DNA of 10,020 bases, taken from NCBI GenBank assembly GCA_027622115.1, contig JAQBZS010000178.1, positions 1-10,020 of the forward strand, in the 5' to 3' direction. Origin of the DNA: Planctomycetota bacterium. GTDB taxonomy: Bacteria > Planctomycetota > Planctomycetia > Planctomycetales > Planctomycetaceae. This document shows, piece after piece, positions 1-6,259 of this stretch. The notes under the pieces were generated by a model. That model ran no database searches. It was not told the origin of the DNA and saw only the letters and a list, made by a program, of their open reading frames with translations. Numbering within the stretch: the first letter of the stretch is position 1; each line of letters opens with the position of its first letter. Made by a program: the position numbers and the translations under genes.

Positions 1-2
1 TT

Positions 3-2591
3 GGCGCTCGCCGACCGGAACTTGCCATCGATCTCAAGGCACGGACGTCGCATGGTGGGCCGGACTTGGAACGGCAACGTCATCCGCTGACTCGATCGTT
101 CGGCTCCGGGAATCTTCAATGGAGCGTCGATCGCAACACCGTTCGGAGTCGATCGCAAACCGTGGTCCGATCACCAAAAGGAGGGCAGTTGATCGCGAGC
201 CAATTTCCACGGAGTCCCAATCGATTTGACCCCCAAGCCGCGACTCGTCAGGAAACGCACGCGGCACTGCGCTGGGATCGCGGCCGACGCGGGACGTTCG
301 CTATTTCGCGACAACACCGGGCCAACACACTTTGGGGCGGCAGCGTGTTCGACGTCGTGGACGATCCGGACCACAAGCGAAAATGGCTGTGTACGGACTA
401 CGGACTGACGACGCTGGACGAAGCGGATCGCGTAACCGGTGTCTTCACGCAAGCCGACGGGCTGATCCACAATCGAGTGACGTCCGGCCTGCTGCACGCG
501 GGCAAGCTGTACTTCGGTGCGGCGGCGGCTTCGACCGAAGGGGGGCTGATCGAATTCGACGCGAAGAAGAACGTGTGGACAACTCGCTTCGAAAGCGATG
601 GATTGGCGACTCGCAAGATTGCGAAGCTTGAATCGCACGGCGACAGGTTGCGCGTCGTTTATGCGGGTGAATCGGGTGTTGGGAACAACCACCATTACCG
701 ACTTTGTCCGCCCGGCGAGTTCGCACCGAAAACGGGGCGAGTCACTTCGGGCGGAACTCCCAAGGGCTACGGCAGCAGCCAATGGCCGAAACACCTCGCA
801 AATCTTGGCGATCCGGCACCCGTGCTGGGCGGCCATGTGCTCGCGACGCGAAGCATTGGAAACAAGTCCTACATCGCAACATCGAACGGTCTGTTGATTG
901 TTGACGCCGACACGTCGTTGCCGGGATTGATCGCGAAGGTGGAAGCGGTCGAATTGCCGGTGACGCTGATTGTCGATCCGGCCGAGATTCAAATCGCCGC
1001 CGCGAAAGCCGCCACGATCTCGATTCGCACTCCGGAAGAACTGGCGAAGCTGTTGAAGTCACGCAACCCGTATCTGCGAACACGCGCCTACGCGATGACT
1101 TGGCAGCGTTCATTTCGAGTTTTTTCGGCCACGATCAACAAGGCGGACTTCATCCCGGTATTGGTACAAGCCGTCGGCGATCCACATGTGCGTGCGCGTT
1201 CGACGGGCTTGTTCGTGTTGTCGACGCTGGCGGATGCGTCCACGATTCCCGCGTGGAAGACGGCGCTGAAGGATCGAGATCACCGCATTCGGGCGCTCGC
1301 CGCGATGACGTTGGCTCGATTGGGCGGCCCGCCGGAGTTGTCGTATTTCGAAGAACTGCTCACCAACGAGGCCACGAGTACGCCTTTCGGTCTCGAGTCT
1401 TCCATCTCGACGGGGGCGAATCGCGAACACGTGTACGCAGCGTTGGCGAAAATCGCTACGCCGGAAGTTATGAGGTTGCTGATGCAGCATCCTCCCAGCA
1501 ACCGCTCGGATTATGACATGACGGTGTTTCAACCCTTGGGCATCGTCCTTCGTCGGCATCCCGAAGAAATCGCCGGTCTATTGAAGGCCAATGCCCCGCA
1601 ACACACCAGTCCCTCGGATCGAGACTACGTCCGCAAATTGTTAGCTGCCGCAGGTTCCGACATCTTGCCGCAATTGCATCACGCGTTGCGGGACAAGGAT
1701 CGAGTCGTTCGCTCGAACGCGGCTCGCGGATGCGGGGCCATCGGCGAAACATCGTCGATTCCGCAGCTGATTCAGGCTTTGGATTTGGAAAGCGGGTTGT
1801 CTCAGGCGTCGATCGTTTGGGCGCTGGGCGAATTGAAGGCCGATGCCGCCATGCCGAAACTCGTCACGATGTACATCGACGCCAAGAATGACGAACGCCG
1901 GATGCAGGGCGGAGGGTTTCGCGCGTCGCAAGCGATGGCCGTCTATCAGGCGCAGTATGAATCGATCCAAGACCTGCAATCGCTGAGTCGAGATTGGGAC
2001 AAGTTGCACCAAACCATCGGTCGCGAAACCATCAACCCGCGCGAGAACGAAGAGCTGCTGACACCGGGGATTATCCTGGAAGCAGTTCGCAAGATTGGTG
2101 TGCAAGCGGCACAGGACTTCTATCGACGATTGGCTGCCGAATCCGATTTGACGGCTCGCCTGGAAGCGTCGGAACAATTGGCTCACGCCGTGGACTCGGA
2201 CGTAGCCAAGAACACGCCGATCCTGCGAAACCTGCTGGCGGATCAAAACGCGGACGTGCGAGTTCGATCGGCGGCTAGCTTGCTGATTCTTGGCGACACA
2301 CAGGTGCGAAGTCTGGTGTTGGAGTGGCTCAAGTCGTCAAACGCCTTCGTACGACGCTCGATGTTGATGCAACTGATGCGCGTCATGGACGGCGGGAAAC
2401 TGGAATTCGCACGCGATGCGATCCGGTCGTTCAATCTGACCGAGCAAGCCGTGGTACGCGGGAAAGAAGTCCAAACCCGTGATGCACTGCTCGAACGAAT
2501 CGGCTCGCGACGCACGACTCGGCTCGACCGTGAATTCCCTCTCGGAATTCCATTCTTGATTGATGCGGAACAAGCGCGGGGCAGGTGTTGA
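3..2591 (+). CDS. Beta-propeller-like plus HEAT-repeat protein, 5' end not in window
   Basis: The frame is open from the left edge to TGA at 2589-2591, so the start probably lies upstream. TTG at 66 is a possible start with no convincing ribosome binding site; residues below count from it. Residues about 88-280 look like part of a beta-propeller: short strands ending in motifs such as LWGGSVFDVV, LYFGAAA and SYIATSNGLLIV, which resembles two-component-regulator propeller or PQQ-like blades. Residues about 322-770 carry HEAT-type helical pairs, for example PVLVQAVGDPHVRARS, ALKDRDHRIRALAAMTLARLG, HALRDKDRVVRSNAARGCGAIG and NLLADQNADVRVRSAASLLILG. HEAT repeats form protein-binding solenoids; no catalytic motif is visible. 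The first ~85 residues are arginine-rich and their codons lack the third-position G/C bias that is clear after about 330, so that part may be misframed or degraded. The gene converges on the PAC2 gene. Fold class is fairly secure, function unknown. Confidence 0.8.
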   Translation, partial: GARRPELAIDLKARTSHGGPDLERQRHPLTRSFGSGNLQWSVDRNTVRSRSQTVVRSPKGGQLIASQFPRSPNRFDPQAATRQETHAALRWDRGRRGTFAISRQHRANTLWGGSVFDVVDDPDHKRKWLCTDYGLTTLDEADRVTGVFTQADGLIHNRVTSGLLHAGKLYFGAAAASTEGGLIEFDAKKNVWTTRFESDGLATRKIAKLESHGDRLRVVYAGESGVGNNHHYRLCPPGEFAPKTGRVTSGGTPKGYGSSQWPKHLANLGDPAPVLGGHVLATRSIGNKSYIATSNGLLIVDADTSLPGLIAKVEAVELPVTLIVDPAEIQIAAAKAATISIRTPEELAKLLKSRNPYLRTRAYAMTWQRSFRVFSATINKADFIPVLVQAVGDPHVRARSTGLFVLSTLADASTIPAWKTALKDRDHRIRALAAMTLARLGGPPELSYFEELLTNEATSTPFGLESSISTGANREHVYAALAKIATPEVMRLLMQHPPSNRSDYDMTVFQPLGIVLRRHPEEIAGLLKANAPQHTSPSDRDYVRKLLAAAGSDILPQLHHALRDKDRVVRSNAARGCGAIGETSSIPQLIQALDLESGLSQASIVWALGELKADAAMPKLVTMYIDAKNDERRMQGGGFRASQAMAVYQAQYESIQDLQSLSRDWDKLHQTIGRETINPRENEELLTPGIILEAVRKIGVQAAQDFYRRLAAESDLTARLEASEQLAHAVDSDVAKNTPILRNLLADQNADVRVRSAASLLILGDTQVRSLVLEWLKSSNAFVRRSMLMQLMRVMDGGKLEFARDAIRSFNLTEQAVVRGKEVQTRDALLERIGSRRTTRLDREFPLGIPFLIDAEQARGRC

Positions 2592-2674
2592 AAACTCGCT
2601 CTTGACTGACGAATTCTTTGGCGCAGGTTTCGTGCAAGGGTGACTGGGATCGGGTGGTTCAAAGTTCCTGAGTC

Positions 2675-2840
2675 TACCGGATTCTATGTGCTCTCCACCG
2701 GCCCCGTGCGCCCCGTGCCGGTGGAAGCACGACTGACAAGCGACGGCTTGTTTGAGAAAAAGTGGGCGGGCTCTTTAGTAGCTTGTCAGTCGTGGCTTCC
2801 ACCGACGCCGGGGTCGGTGGAGAGCACATAGAAAACGGTA
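2675..2840. repeat. Imperfect ~166-bp inverted repeat with nested hairpins
   Basis: The left arm (2675-2741) and right arm (2781-2840) are near-complementary. Both read TACCG, two unmatched bases, then TTCTATGTGCTCTCCACCG from the outside, and end in CACGACTGACAAGC next to the ~39-base centre. Each arm contains its own dyad: CCACCGG/CCGGTGG at 2695-2701 and 2718-2724 on the left, CCACCGAC/GTCGGTGG at 2799-2806 and 2813-2820 on the right. The left arm is about 7 bases longer, mainly because of a tandem GCCCCGTGC duplication. The structure fits a dispersed palindromic or MITE-like element, or a large RNA or cruciform hairpin. No transposase and no clear target-site duplication is visible. Confidence 0.85.
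2701..2718. repeat. Two tandem copies of a 9-base unit in the left arm
   Basis: GCCCCGTGC occurs at 2701-2709 and again directly at 2710-2718, within the apical loop of the left-arm hairpin. The right arm has only a short GC-rich loop at the matching place, so this difference accounts for most of the length asymmetry between the arms. Confidence 0.85.
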
Positions 2841-2937
2841 AACTGGCAGTGATGATTTCGTGGTCGTCTTGAATTCGTGGGGAAACCCAAAGGCCCAATT
2901 TGATCGTTGGTTGTCGGCCACCCCGGATGGCAATGAG

Positions 2938-3774
2938 TCACTCGTCGCTCGATTGCAGCAAATCGTCGTCGTAGTCTTCTTCGAGTTCCCGCACTTTCGA
3001 CGCCAGGGCTTCGTTGCTTTCAATGGCCTTGGAGACTTCCATTTCCCAATCCGTACTGACGACTCGCAGCGAATCCAGATCGAGCGGCAGCTTCAGGATC
3101 TTCGCCAGTCGACGAGTCACCGCTTCGATGCATAACGGGTTTGGTCCTTGCAGGTAGCCGGGGATCTCGGCCACCAACGACGTCATTTCGAAACCGCTCG
3201 ATTCAGCTTGCGTCATCAGATAGCTGGTGAATGAACCTGGGCCTTCGTAACCCGTGCGGCGGACTCCGTATTGCTGCATTTCCACGAGCAAACTGGGCGT
3301 CGAGCAGGCGACGTACAATCGAGGCTCGCGCGTGTGCGGAACCGAACCGCTGAACGAGCCGACGAACAAGATGCGGTCGATGTCGAGGGCTCGACAGAAC
3401 TGAAACACGCAGTCGCCAAAGCTGTGCCAAGCCATGTTCGGTTCTTTTCCGACGAACAGTGCGATGTTGGATCGTTCGCTGCAATAAAAGCGGCTGGTCG
3501 GCATTTCCACCGAAACCACTTGGCCTTCGTCGATCTTGATGTGCGGGCGAAAAAGAGCCGCGATCTCCATCGAACCTGGAAAGTTGTAAAGATAGAACGG
3601 TTCGGAATCGACTTCCGCGACCAGTTCAGCACCGAGCAGGTCGACGAGGCGATCCACGGTGCCGGTCGAAACGTCGCCGCCGTCCATCCAACCGCTGAAG
3701 GCCATGACCAGGGTGGCGTCCTGCAAGTCGGGGAAATCGCTCTTCACAATCAGATGTGGGTTCACTTCATTCAT
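2938..3774 (-). CDS. PAC2-family protein (proteasome assembly chaperone 2-like)
   Basis: The 278-residue product matches the PAC2 / COG1938 pattern. An N-terminal segment with AFSGWMDGGDVSTGTVDRL at about 25-43 is followed by GSFSGSVPHTREPRL at about 139-153 and EIPGYLQGPNP at about 203-213, then a helix-rich C-terminal part. Length is typical for bacterial members. Archaeal and eukaryotic relatives help assemble proteasomes; the role of most bacterial members is unsettled, so none is assigned. The C-terminus is strongly acidic (about residues 264-278). ATG at 3774 is chosen because the PAC2 pattern begins just after it; extending the frame upstream to 3966 would translate the palindromic repeats. 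No Shine-Dalgarno sequence precedes the start, and a TACAAT hexamer lies seven bases upstream, so a leaderless transcript is possible. The gene diverges from the TonB operon. Confidence 0.88.
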   Translation of the reverse strand: MNEVNPHLIVKSDFPDLQDATLVMAFSGWMDGGDVSTGTVDRLVDLLGAELVAEVDSEPFYLYNFPGSMEIAALFRPHIKIDEGQVVSVEMPTSRFYCSERSNIALFVGKEPNMAWHSFGDCVFQFCRALDIDRILFVGSFSGSVPHTREPRLYVACSTPSLLVEMQQYGVRRTGYEGPGSFTSYLMTQAESSGFEMTSLVAEIPGYLQGPNPLCIEAVTRRLAKILKLPLDLDSLRVVSTDWEMEVSKAIESNEALASKVRELEEDYDDDLLQSSDE

Positions 3775-3781
3775 GGTCGCG

Positions 3782-3787
3782 ATTGTA
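3782..3787 (-). promoter_or_regulatory. Possible -10 hexamer of the PAC2 gene
   Basis: On the minus strand the hexamer TACAAT differs from TATAAT at one position. It ends seven bases before the ATG at 3774, which would place transcription start at or very near the start codon. The -35 region at the matching distance is poor (about three of six consensus bases). This is a single-hexamer match and therefore weak. Confidence 0.25.
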
Positions 3788-3887
3788 GGGAGCCGTCCGG
3801 CCACGCAAAACCATTGCGGGATTGCGTCACAAAAGTCGGCGGACTCGGGATCGAGTGGCTTGCTTGGGTGGGCCGGAACATGGGATT

Positions 3888-3983
3888 TTGTAGGTAGGAC
3901 GGGCACTCTTGCCCGTCCGCCGGTGTGAAGACGGGCACTCTTGCCCGTCCGCACGGAGACGGGCAAGAGTGCCCGTCTTACAA
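3888..3983. repeat. Cluster of three GACGGGC palindromes
   Basis: Three near-perfect hairpins follow each other at 3897-3918 (GGACGGGCA CTCT TGCCCGTCC), 3930-3949 and 3958-3977. The first two have the same central strand sequence (CACTCTTG); the third is inverted (CAAGAGTG). The cluster is framed by TTGTA at 3888-3892 and its complement TACAA at 3979-3983, so the whole block is itself a loose inverted repeat. Spacing between unit starts is about 33 and 28 bases. This looks like a REP-like dispersed intergenic repeat in a multi-unit arrangement; copy number elsewhere in the genome cannot be judged here. Confidence 0.88.
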
Positions 3984-3988
3984 GTCAA

Positions 3989-4014
3989 CCCAGGGTGCGC
4001 TGCGCGACCCTGGG
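3989..4014. repeat. CCCAGGGT/ACCCTGGG stem-loop
   Basis: CCCAGGGT at 3989-3996 pairs perfectly with ACCCTGGG at 4007-4014. The ten-base interior (GCGCTGCGCG) can pair partly with itself. A T-rich stretch (CTTTGTTGTT) follows on the plus strand. By shape it could terminate plus-strand transcription entering from the left, but its place among other palindromes makes a repeat-element origin equally likely. Confidence 0.75.
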
Positions 4015-4026
4015 CTTTGTTGTTGA

Positions 4027-4039
4027 ACTCCTTCGGAGT
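4027..4039 (+). promoter_or_regulatory. Small hairpin holding the only Shine-Dalgarno-like motif before the TonB operon
   Basis: ACTCC (4027-4031) pairs with GGAGT (4035-4039) across a TTC loop. GGAG at 4035-4038 is the only Shine-Dalgarno-like sequence ahead of GTG at 4051, with a long 12-base spacer. If it is used, the hairpin would hide it and could limit translation of the first operon gene. The hairpin is directly visible; a regulatory role is inference. Confidence 0.35.
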
Positions 4040-4050
4040 AATCGAAAGCT

Positions 4051-5589
4051 GTGCCGACGCTCGCAACCCAATTGGCTTCAATATGCGTCACGCTCGTCAC
4101 GCTGGTGGTGCTCGTCGATTCACAGCCACTGTTCGGCCAAACACCCCCATTGCTCGCACCGCGCGTGTCCGAGCTTTCTGCGGAAGAATTGCAACAACGA
4201 TTGGATGCTCTAAAGAAAGATCTCGTCCTTGAGCATTCCAACAGCGAGACAACCGCGAAACGGAATGCCGACGAGATCCTGGAGCTTGAAGCCGAACGCA
4301 AGAGGCTCGCGAACCAACTGTTGACGAGCCGTATCGAATTCGAGAGCAACGACGCGAAGTTGCAAGCGTTGCGCAAAACTGCCAAGCAAGATGCAGCGGA
4401 CGCCCCAATATTGACCGCTGCCGCAAAGTCCATCTCGTCCGCCGCGCTGCCGACTGTCGAGCAACTGCTGATTCACTTGCGCGAAATTCCGGGATCGGAG
4501 GCTGCCATCGACAAGTTGCGCAGTGCCATGACTAACTTGAATTGGGATGACGCAGACGACTCGGAAGAATCGCTCGCGGCGTTGAAATCCGTCTTGGCTG
4601 AGATCGACGCGGCTCACGGCACGGCACATCGCGTCACCGTTCGCGAGACGGAGATCTTCACGACCGACGGTCGGCGCGAGTCGGTGAAGCTGCTGTCGCT
4701 CGGGCATGTTCGGTTTGCGTATGAGTCCGCGGACGGGCGCGTCGGGCTGGCACTTTCCAGTACGCGGGACGCCACGGGCTTTCGTTGGTCGGAGCAAGTC
4801 TCGCCGGACGTCCGCCGTTGGGTGCATGACGGCATCGTGGCGGTCGAACGCGGCGAAGTCGGAATCATCGCGTTCCCGCTCGACCCCGTCGGACGGCTGC
4901 AGGCGGAGTCGCTCGTAGTTGAGCCGACCTTGGTCGAGCGGTTTACTCGCGGTGGGATGGTGATGTGGCCGTTGGCTGGCGTGGCGTTGATCGCGGTGTT
5001 GCTGATCAGCGAACGAACTTGGGTGTTCTTCATGAGCAACCGCGGCGGCAACCGGCTGGCGGAGGGCGTGATCGCAGCATGTCGCGAAGACCGATTTGAA
5101 TTCGCCGCGGCACATTGCCACACACGACCTGGTGCTGTGGGCCGAGTCTTGGCGGCGTGTTTGGCGCGACGCCCGCTGGGACAACACGCGATGGAAGACA
5201 GCATACAGGAACAACTGTTGCACGAACTCCCTCGATTGCAGCGATTCATGGGCGGCATCGCCACGTTGGCTGCCGTCGCGCCGTTGCTGGGTTTGCTGGG
5301 TACGGTCACCGGGATCATCCGGACGTTCGGCGTGATTCGAGCTTTCGGCAACGCGAATCCATCGCTGATGGCCGGCGGCATTTCCGAAGCGCTCCTGACA
5401 ACGGCTGCGGGACTGGTCATCGCGGTGCCGATCCTGATCATTCACAGCGTGTTGCGAGGCCGTTCGGATCGCATCGTTGCCGACGCCGAACGGCACGCCG
5501 CGATGTTGCTGACGGAACTTGTGCATGCACCACGCGTGGATCGCCAAGCGATGGAGTCTCAGCCGACGACGGAGGCCCCTGTTGGTTGA
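4051..5589 (+). CDS. TtpC-like hybrid: signal peptide, periplasmic coiled coil and MotA/TolQ/ExbB domain
   Basis: This 512-residue protein has a hydrophobic signal sequence (about 5-29, possible cleavage after LFG), a charged coiled coil (about 40-110) and a beta-rich periplasmic part (about 195-295) resembling DUF3450/TtpC extensions. A MotA/TolQ/ExbB domain follows, with membrane segments near 301-325, 401-425 and 441-467. The channel motifs PLLGLLGTVTGIIRTFG and GGISEALLTTAAGLVIAVP are intact. Ordinary ExbB has about 220-245 residues; the extra half lies in the periplasm. In Vibrio TonB2 systems such a subunit (TtpC) works with ExbB2, ExbD2 and TonB2, and the same order follows here. The first in-frame start after TAA at 4039 is GTG at 4051; its ribosome binding site is poor and the n-region lacks positive charge, so TTG at 4072 is an alternative. 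It overlaps the next gene by eight bases. Confidence 0.88.
   Translation: MPTLATQLASICVTLVTLVVLVDSQPLFGQTPPLLAPRVSELSAEELQQRLDALKKDLVLEHSNSETTAKRNADEILELEAERKRLANQLLTSRIEFESNDAKLQALRKTAKQDAADAPILTAAAKSISSAALPTVEQLLIHLREIPGSEAAIDKLRSAMTNLNWDDADDSEESLAALKSVLAEIDAAHGTAHRVTVRETEIFTTDGRRESVKLLSLGHVRFAYESADGRVGLALSSTRDATGFRWSEQVSPDVRRWVHDGIVAVERGEVGIIAFPLDPVGRLQAESLVVEPTLVERFTRGGMVMWPLAGVALIAVLLISERTWVFFMSNRGGNRLAEGVIAACREDRFEFAAAHCHTRPGAVGRVLAACLARRPLGQHAMEDSIQEQLLHELPRLQRFMGGIATLAAVAPLLGLLGTVTGIIRTFGVIRAFGNANPSLMAGGISEALLTTAAGLVIAVPILIIHSVLRGRSDRIVADAERHAAMLLTELVHAPRVDRQAMESQPTTEAPVG
5571..5575 (+). promoter_or_regulatory. Ribosome binding site of exbB
   Basis: GGAGG stands six bases before TTG at 5582, inside the end of the preceding gene. 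This strong match fixes TTG at 5582 as the exbB start, although the frame is open further upstream to an ATG-like start at 5519 that would add 21 residues without any ExbB character. Confidence 0.75.
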
Positions 5590-6259
5590 TTTGCGACACA
5601 TCGTGTTCGATCCGGTTCTCGACATGCTGGATCAAGGAGGCTGGGTACTGGTCGGTATCGCACTGGCTTCAATCGTCGCGTGGACGCTGATTTTCTGGGA
5701 ATGGCTGCGGCTGCGCGAGCGGACGTCCGGAGGCTGGACCAACATCGAGCAGTCCATTGCCGACCTGCAATCCGGTGAGTCGCCGGGTCATCCAAGTTTG
5801 CATCCAACGACCGAGAACTTCATCGGCAAGTTGCTCCGTTCGCCGGTGATTCAGCAACGACTCGATCGACCGTCGTTCGAAGCTCAGGTCATGCCGTTGC
5901 TGGAAAGCGAAACGGTGATGTTCGAACGCGCCATGCGAGTGATCGCGGCGCTTGCCGCATCAATGCCGTTACTGGGATTGCTTGGTACCGTGTTGGGGAT
6001 GATCCAGACATTTGGTGCCCTGACCGATCATGGCGTGGCCGAGATCGACGCACTTGCCGGCGGGATTTCGCAGGCGCTGATTACAACTCAAGCCGGTCTG
6101 GTGATCGCCGTTCCCGTGTTGTTGACTCACGGCCTGATTCGTTCGCGCATCAGGCAGTATCTGGCCATTTCAAGCGTGTTGTTGAAAAGGATCGAAACGA
6201 TCATTGTTGTGGAACCTCCCGTTCAACGCGTGTTCAATTCCGTGCGGCCCCATGTTTAA
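5582..6259 (+). CDS. exbB: ExbB/TolQ-family proton channel subunit
   Basis: The 225-residue product has the three-helix MotA/TolQ/ExbB plan: membrane segments near 19-40, 118-146 and 159-183, with a short cytoplasmic stretch between the first two. The channel motifs are SMPLLGLLGTVLGMIQTFG and GGISQALITTQAGLVIAVP. It would form the pentameric inner-membrane channel that, with ExbD, couples proton flow to TonB movement. Start: TTG at 5582, preceded by GGAGG with a six-base spacer; it overlaps the upstream stop by eight bases, which suggests translational coupling. Gln164 occupies the position of the conserved Glu in the E. coli ExbB motif AEAL (Glu176), whereas the hybrid protein upstream keeps Glu there. 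It could be labelled exbB2 by analogy with the TonB2 systems; a TolQ role is less likely because tonB follows. Confidence 0.9.
   Translation: MVDLRHIVFDPVLDMLDQGGWVLVGIALASIVAWTLIFWEWLRLRERTSGGWTNIEQSIADLQSGESPGHPSLHPTTENFIGKLLRSPVIQQRLDRPSFEAQVMPLLESETVMFERAMRVIAALAASMPLLGLLGTVLGMIQTFGALTDHGVAEIDALAGGISQALITTQAGLVIAVPVLLTHGLIRSRIRQYLAISSVLLKRIETIIVVEPPVQRVFNSVRPHV

Larger units (their letters stand above)
2592..2937. other. Convergent intergenic region without genes
   Basis: This 346-base stretch separates the stop of the HEAT gene from the stop of the minus-strand PAC2 gene. Its central half is the large inverted repeat at 2675-2840. The flanks (2592-2674 and 2841-2937) show no gene, tRNA or clear motif. 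Short open frames crossing it run through the repeat and have no ribosome binding site or recognisable protein pattern. Since both genes end here, the hairpins could terminate transcription from both sides, but there is no classic stem followed by a T-run. Confidence 0.7.
3775..4050. other. Divergent intergenic region packed with palindromes
   Basis: This 276-base region lies between the start of the minus-strand PAC2 gene and the GTG start of the TonB operon, so it should hold promoters for both. Bases 3775-3887 carry only the weak -10 candidate. From 3888 to 4039 nearly all the sequence belongs to palindromic units: three GACGGGC units, a CCCAGGGT stem-loop and an ACTCC/GGAGT hairpin. I found no convincing -35/-10 pair for the plus-strand operon. 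Confidence 0.6.

Noticed and set aside
2532..2550. GAATTCCCTCTCGGAATTC near-symmetrical sequence near the end of the HEAT gene
   Set aside because: Two GAATTC hexamers close together inside a coding region are expected by chance and show no wider structure.
2675..2840. Insertion sequence
   Set aside because: The element is too short, encodes no transposase and shows no clear target-site duplication; only a non-autonomous or palindromic repeat can be supported.
3775..3966. N-terminal extension of the PAC2 gene by 64 residues
   Set aside because: It would translate the GACGGGC palindromes and has no conserved pattern; the PAC2 motif starts right after ATG at 3774.
3888..3983. CRISPR array
   Set aside because: The units are palindromes only ~20 bases long with ~8-11 base spacers and one inverted copy; spacers are too short and no cas gene is near.
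3827..4081. Small minus-strand open frame across the palindrome cluster
   Set aside because: Its product is a direct translation of the repeats (recurring TGKSAR/TGTLAR-like stretches), not a protein family.
5519..5581. Upstream start for exbB
   Set aside because: The 21 extra residues are encoded within the end of the preceding gene, lack ExbB character, and a strong GGAGG points to TTG at 5582.
4210..5625. Long minus-strand open frame opposite the TtpC-like gene (471 codons)
   Set aside because: It is a shadow of the ExbB-domain gene: arginine/glutamine-rich, with no membrane or domain pattern and no ribosome binding site.
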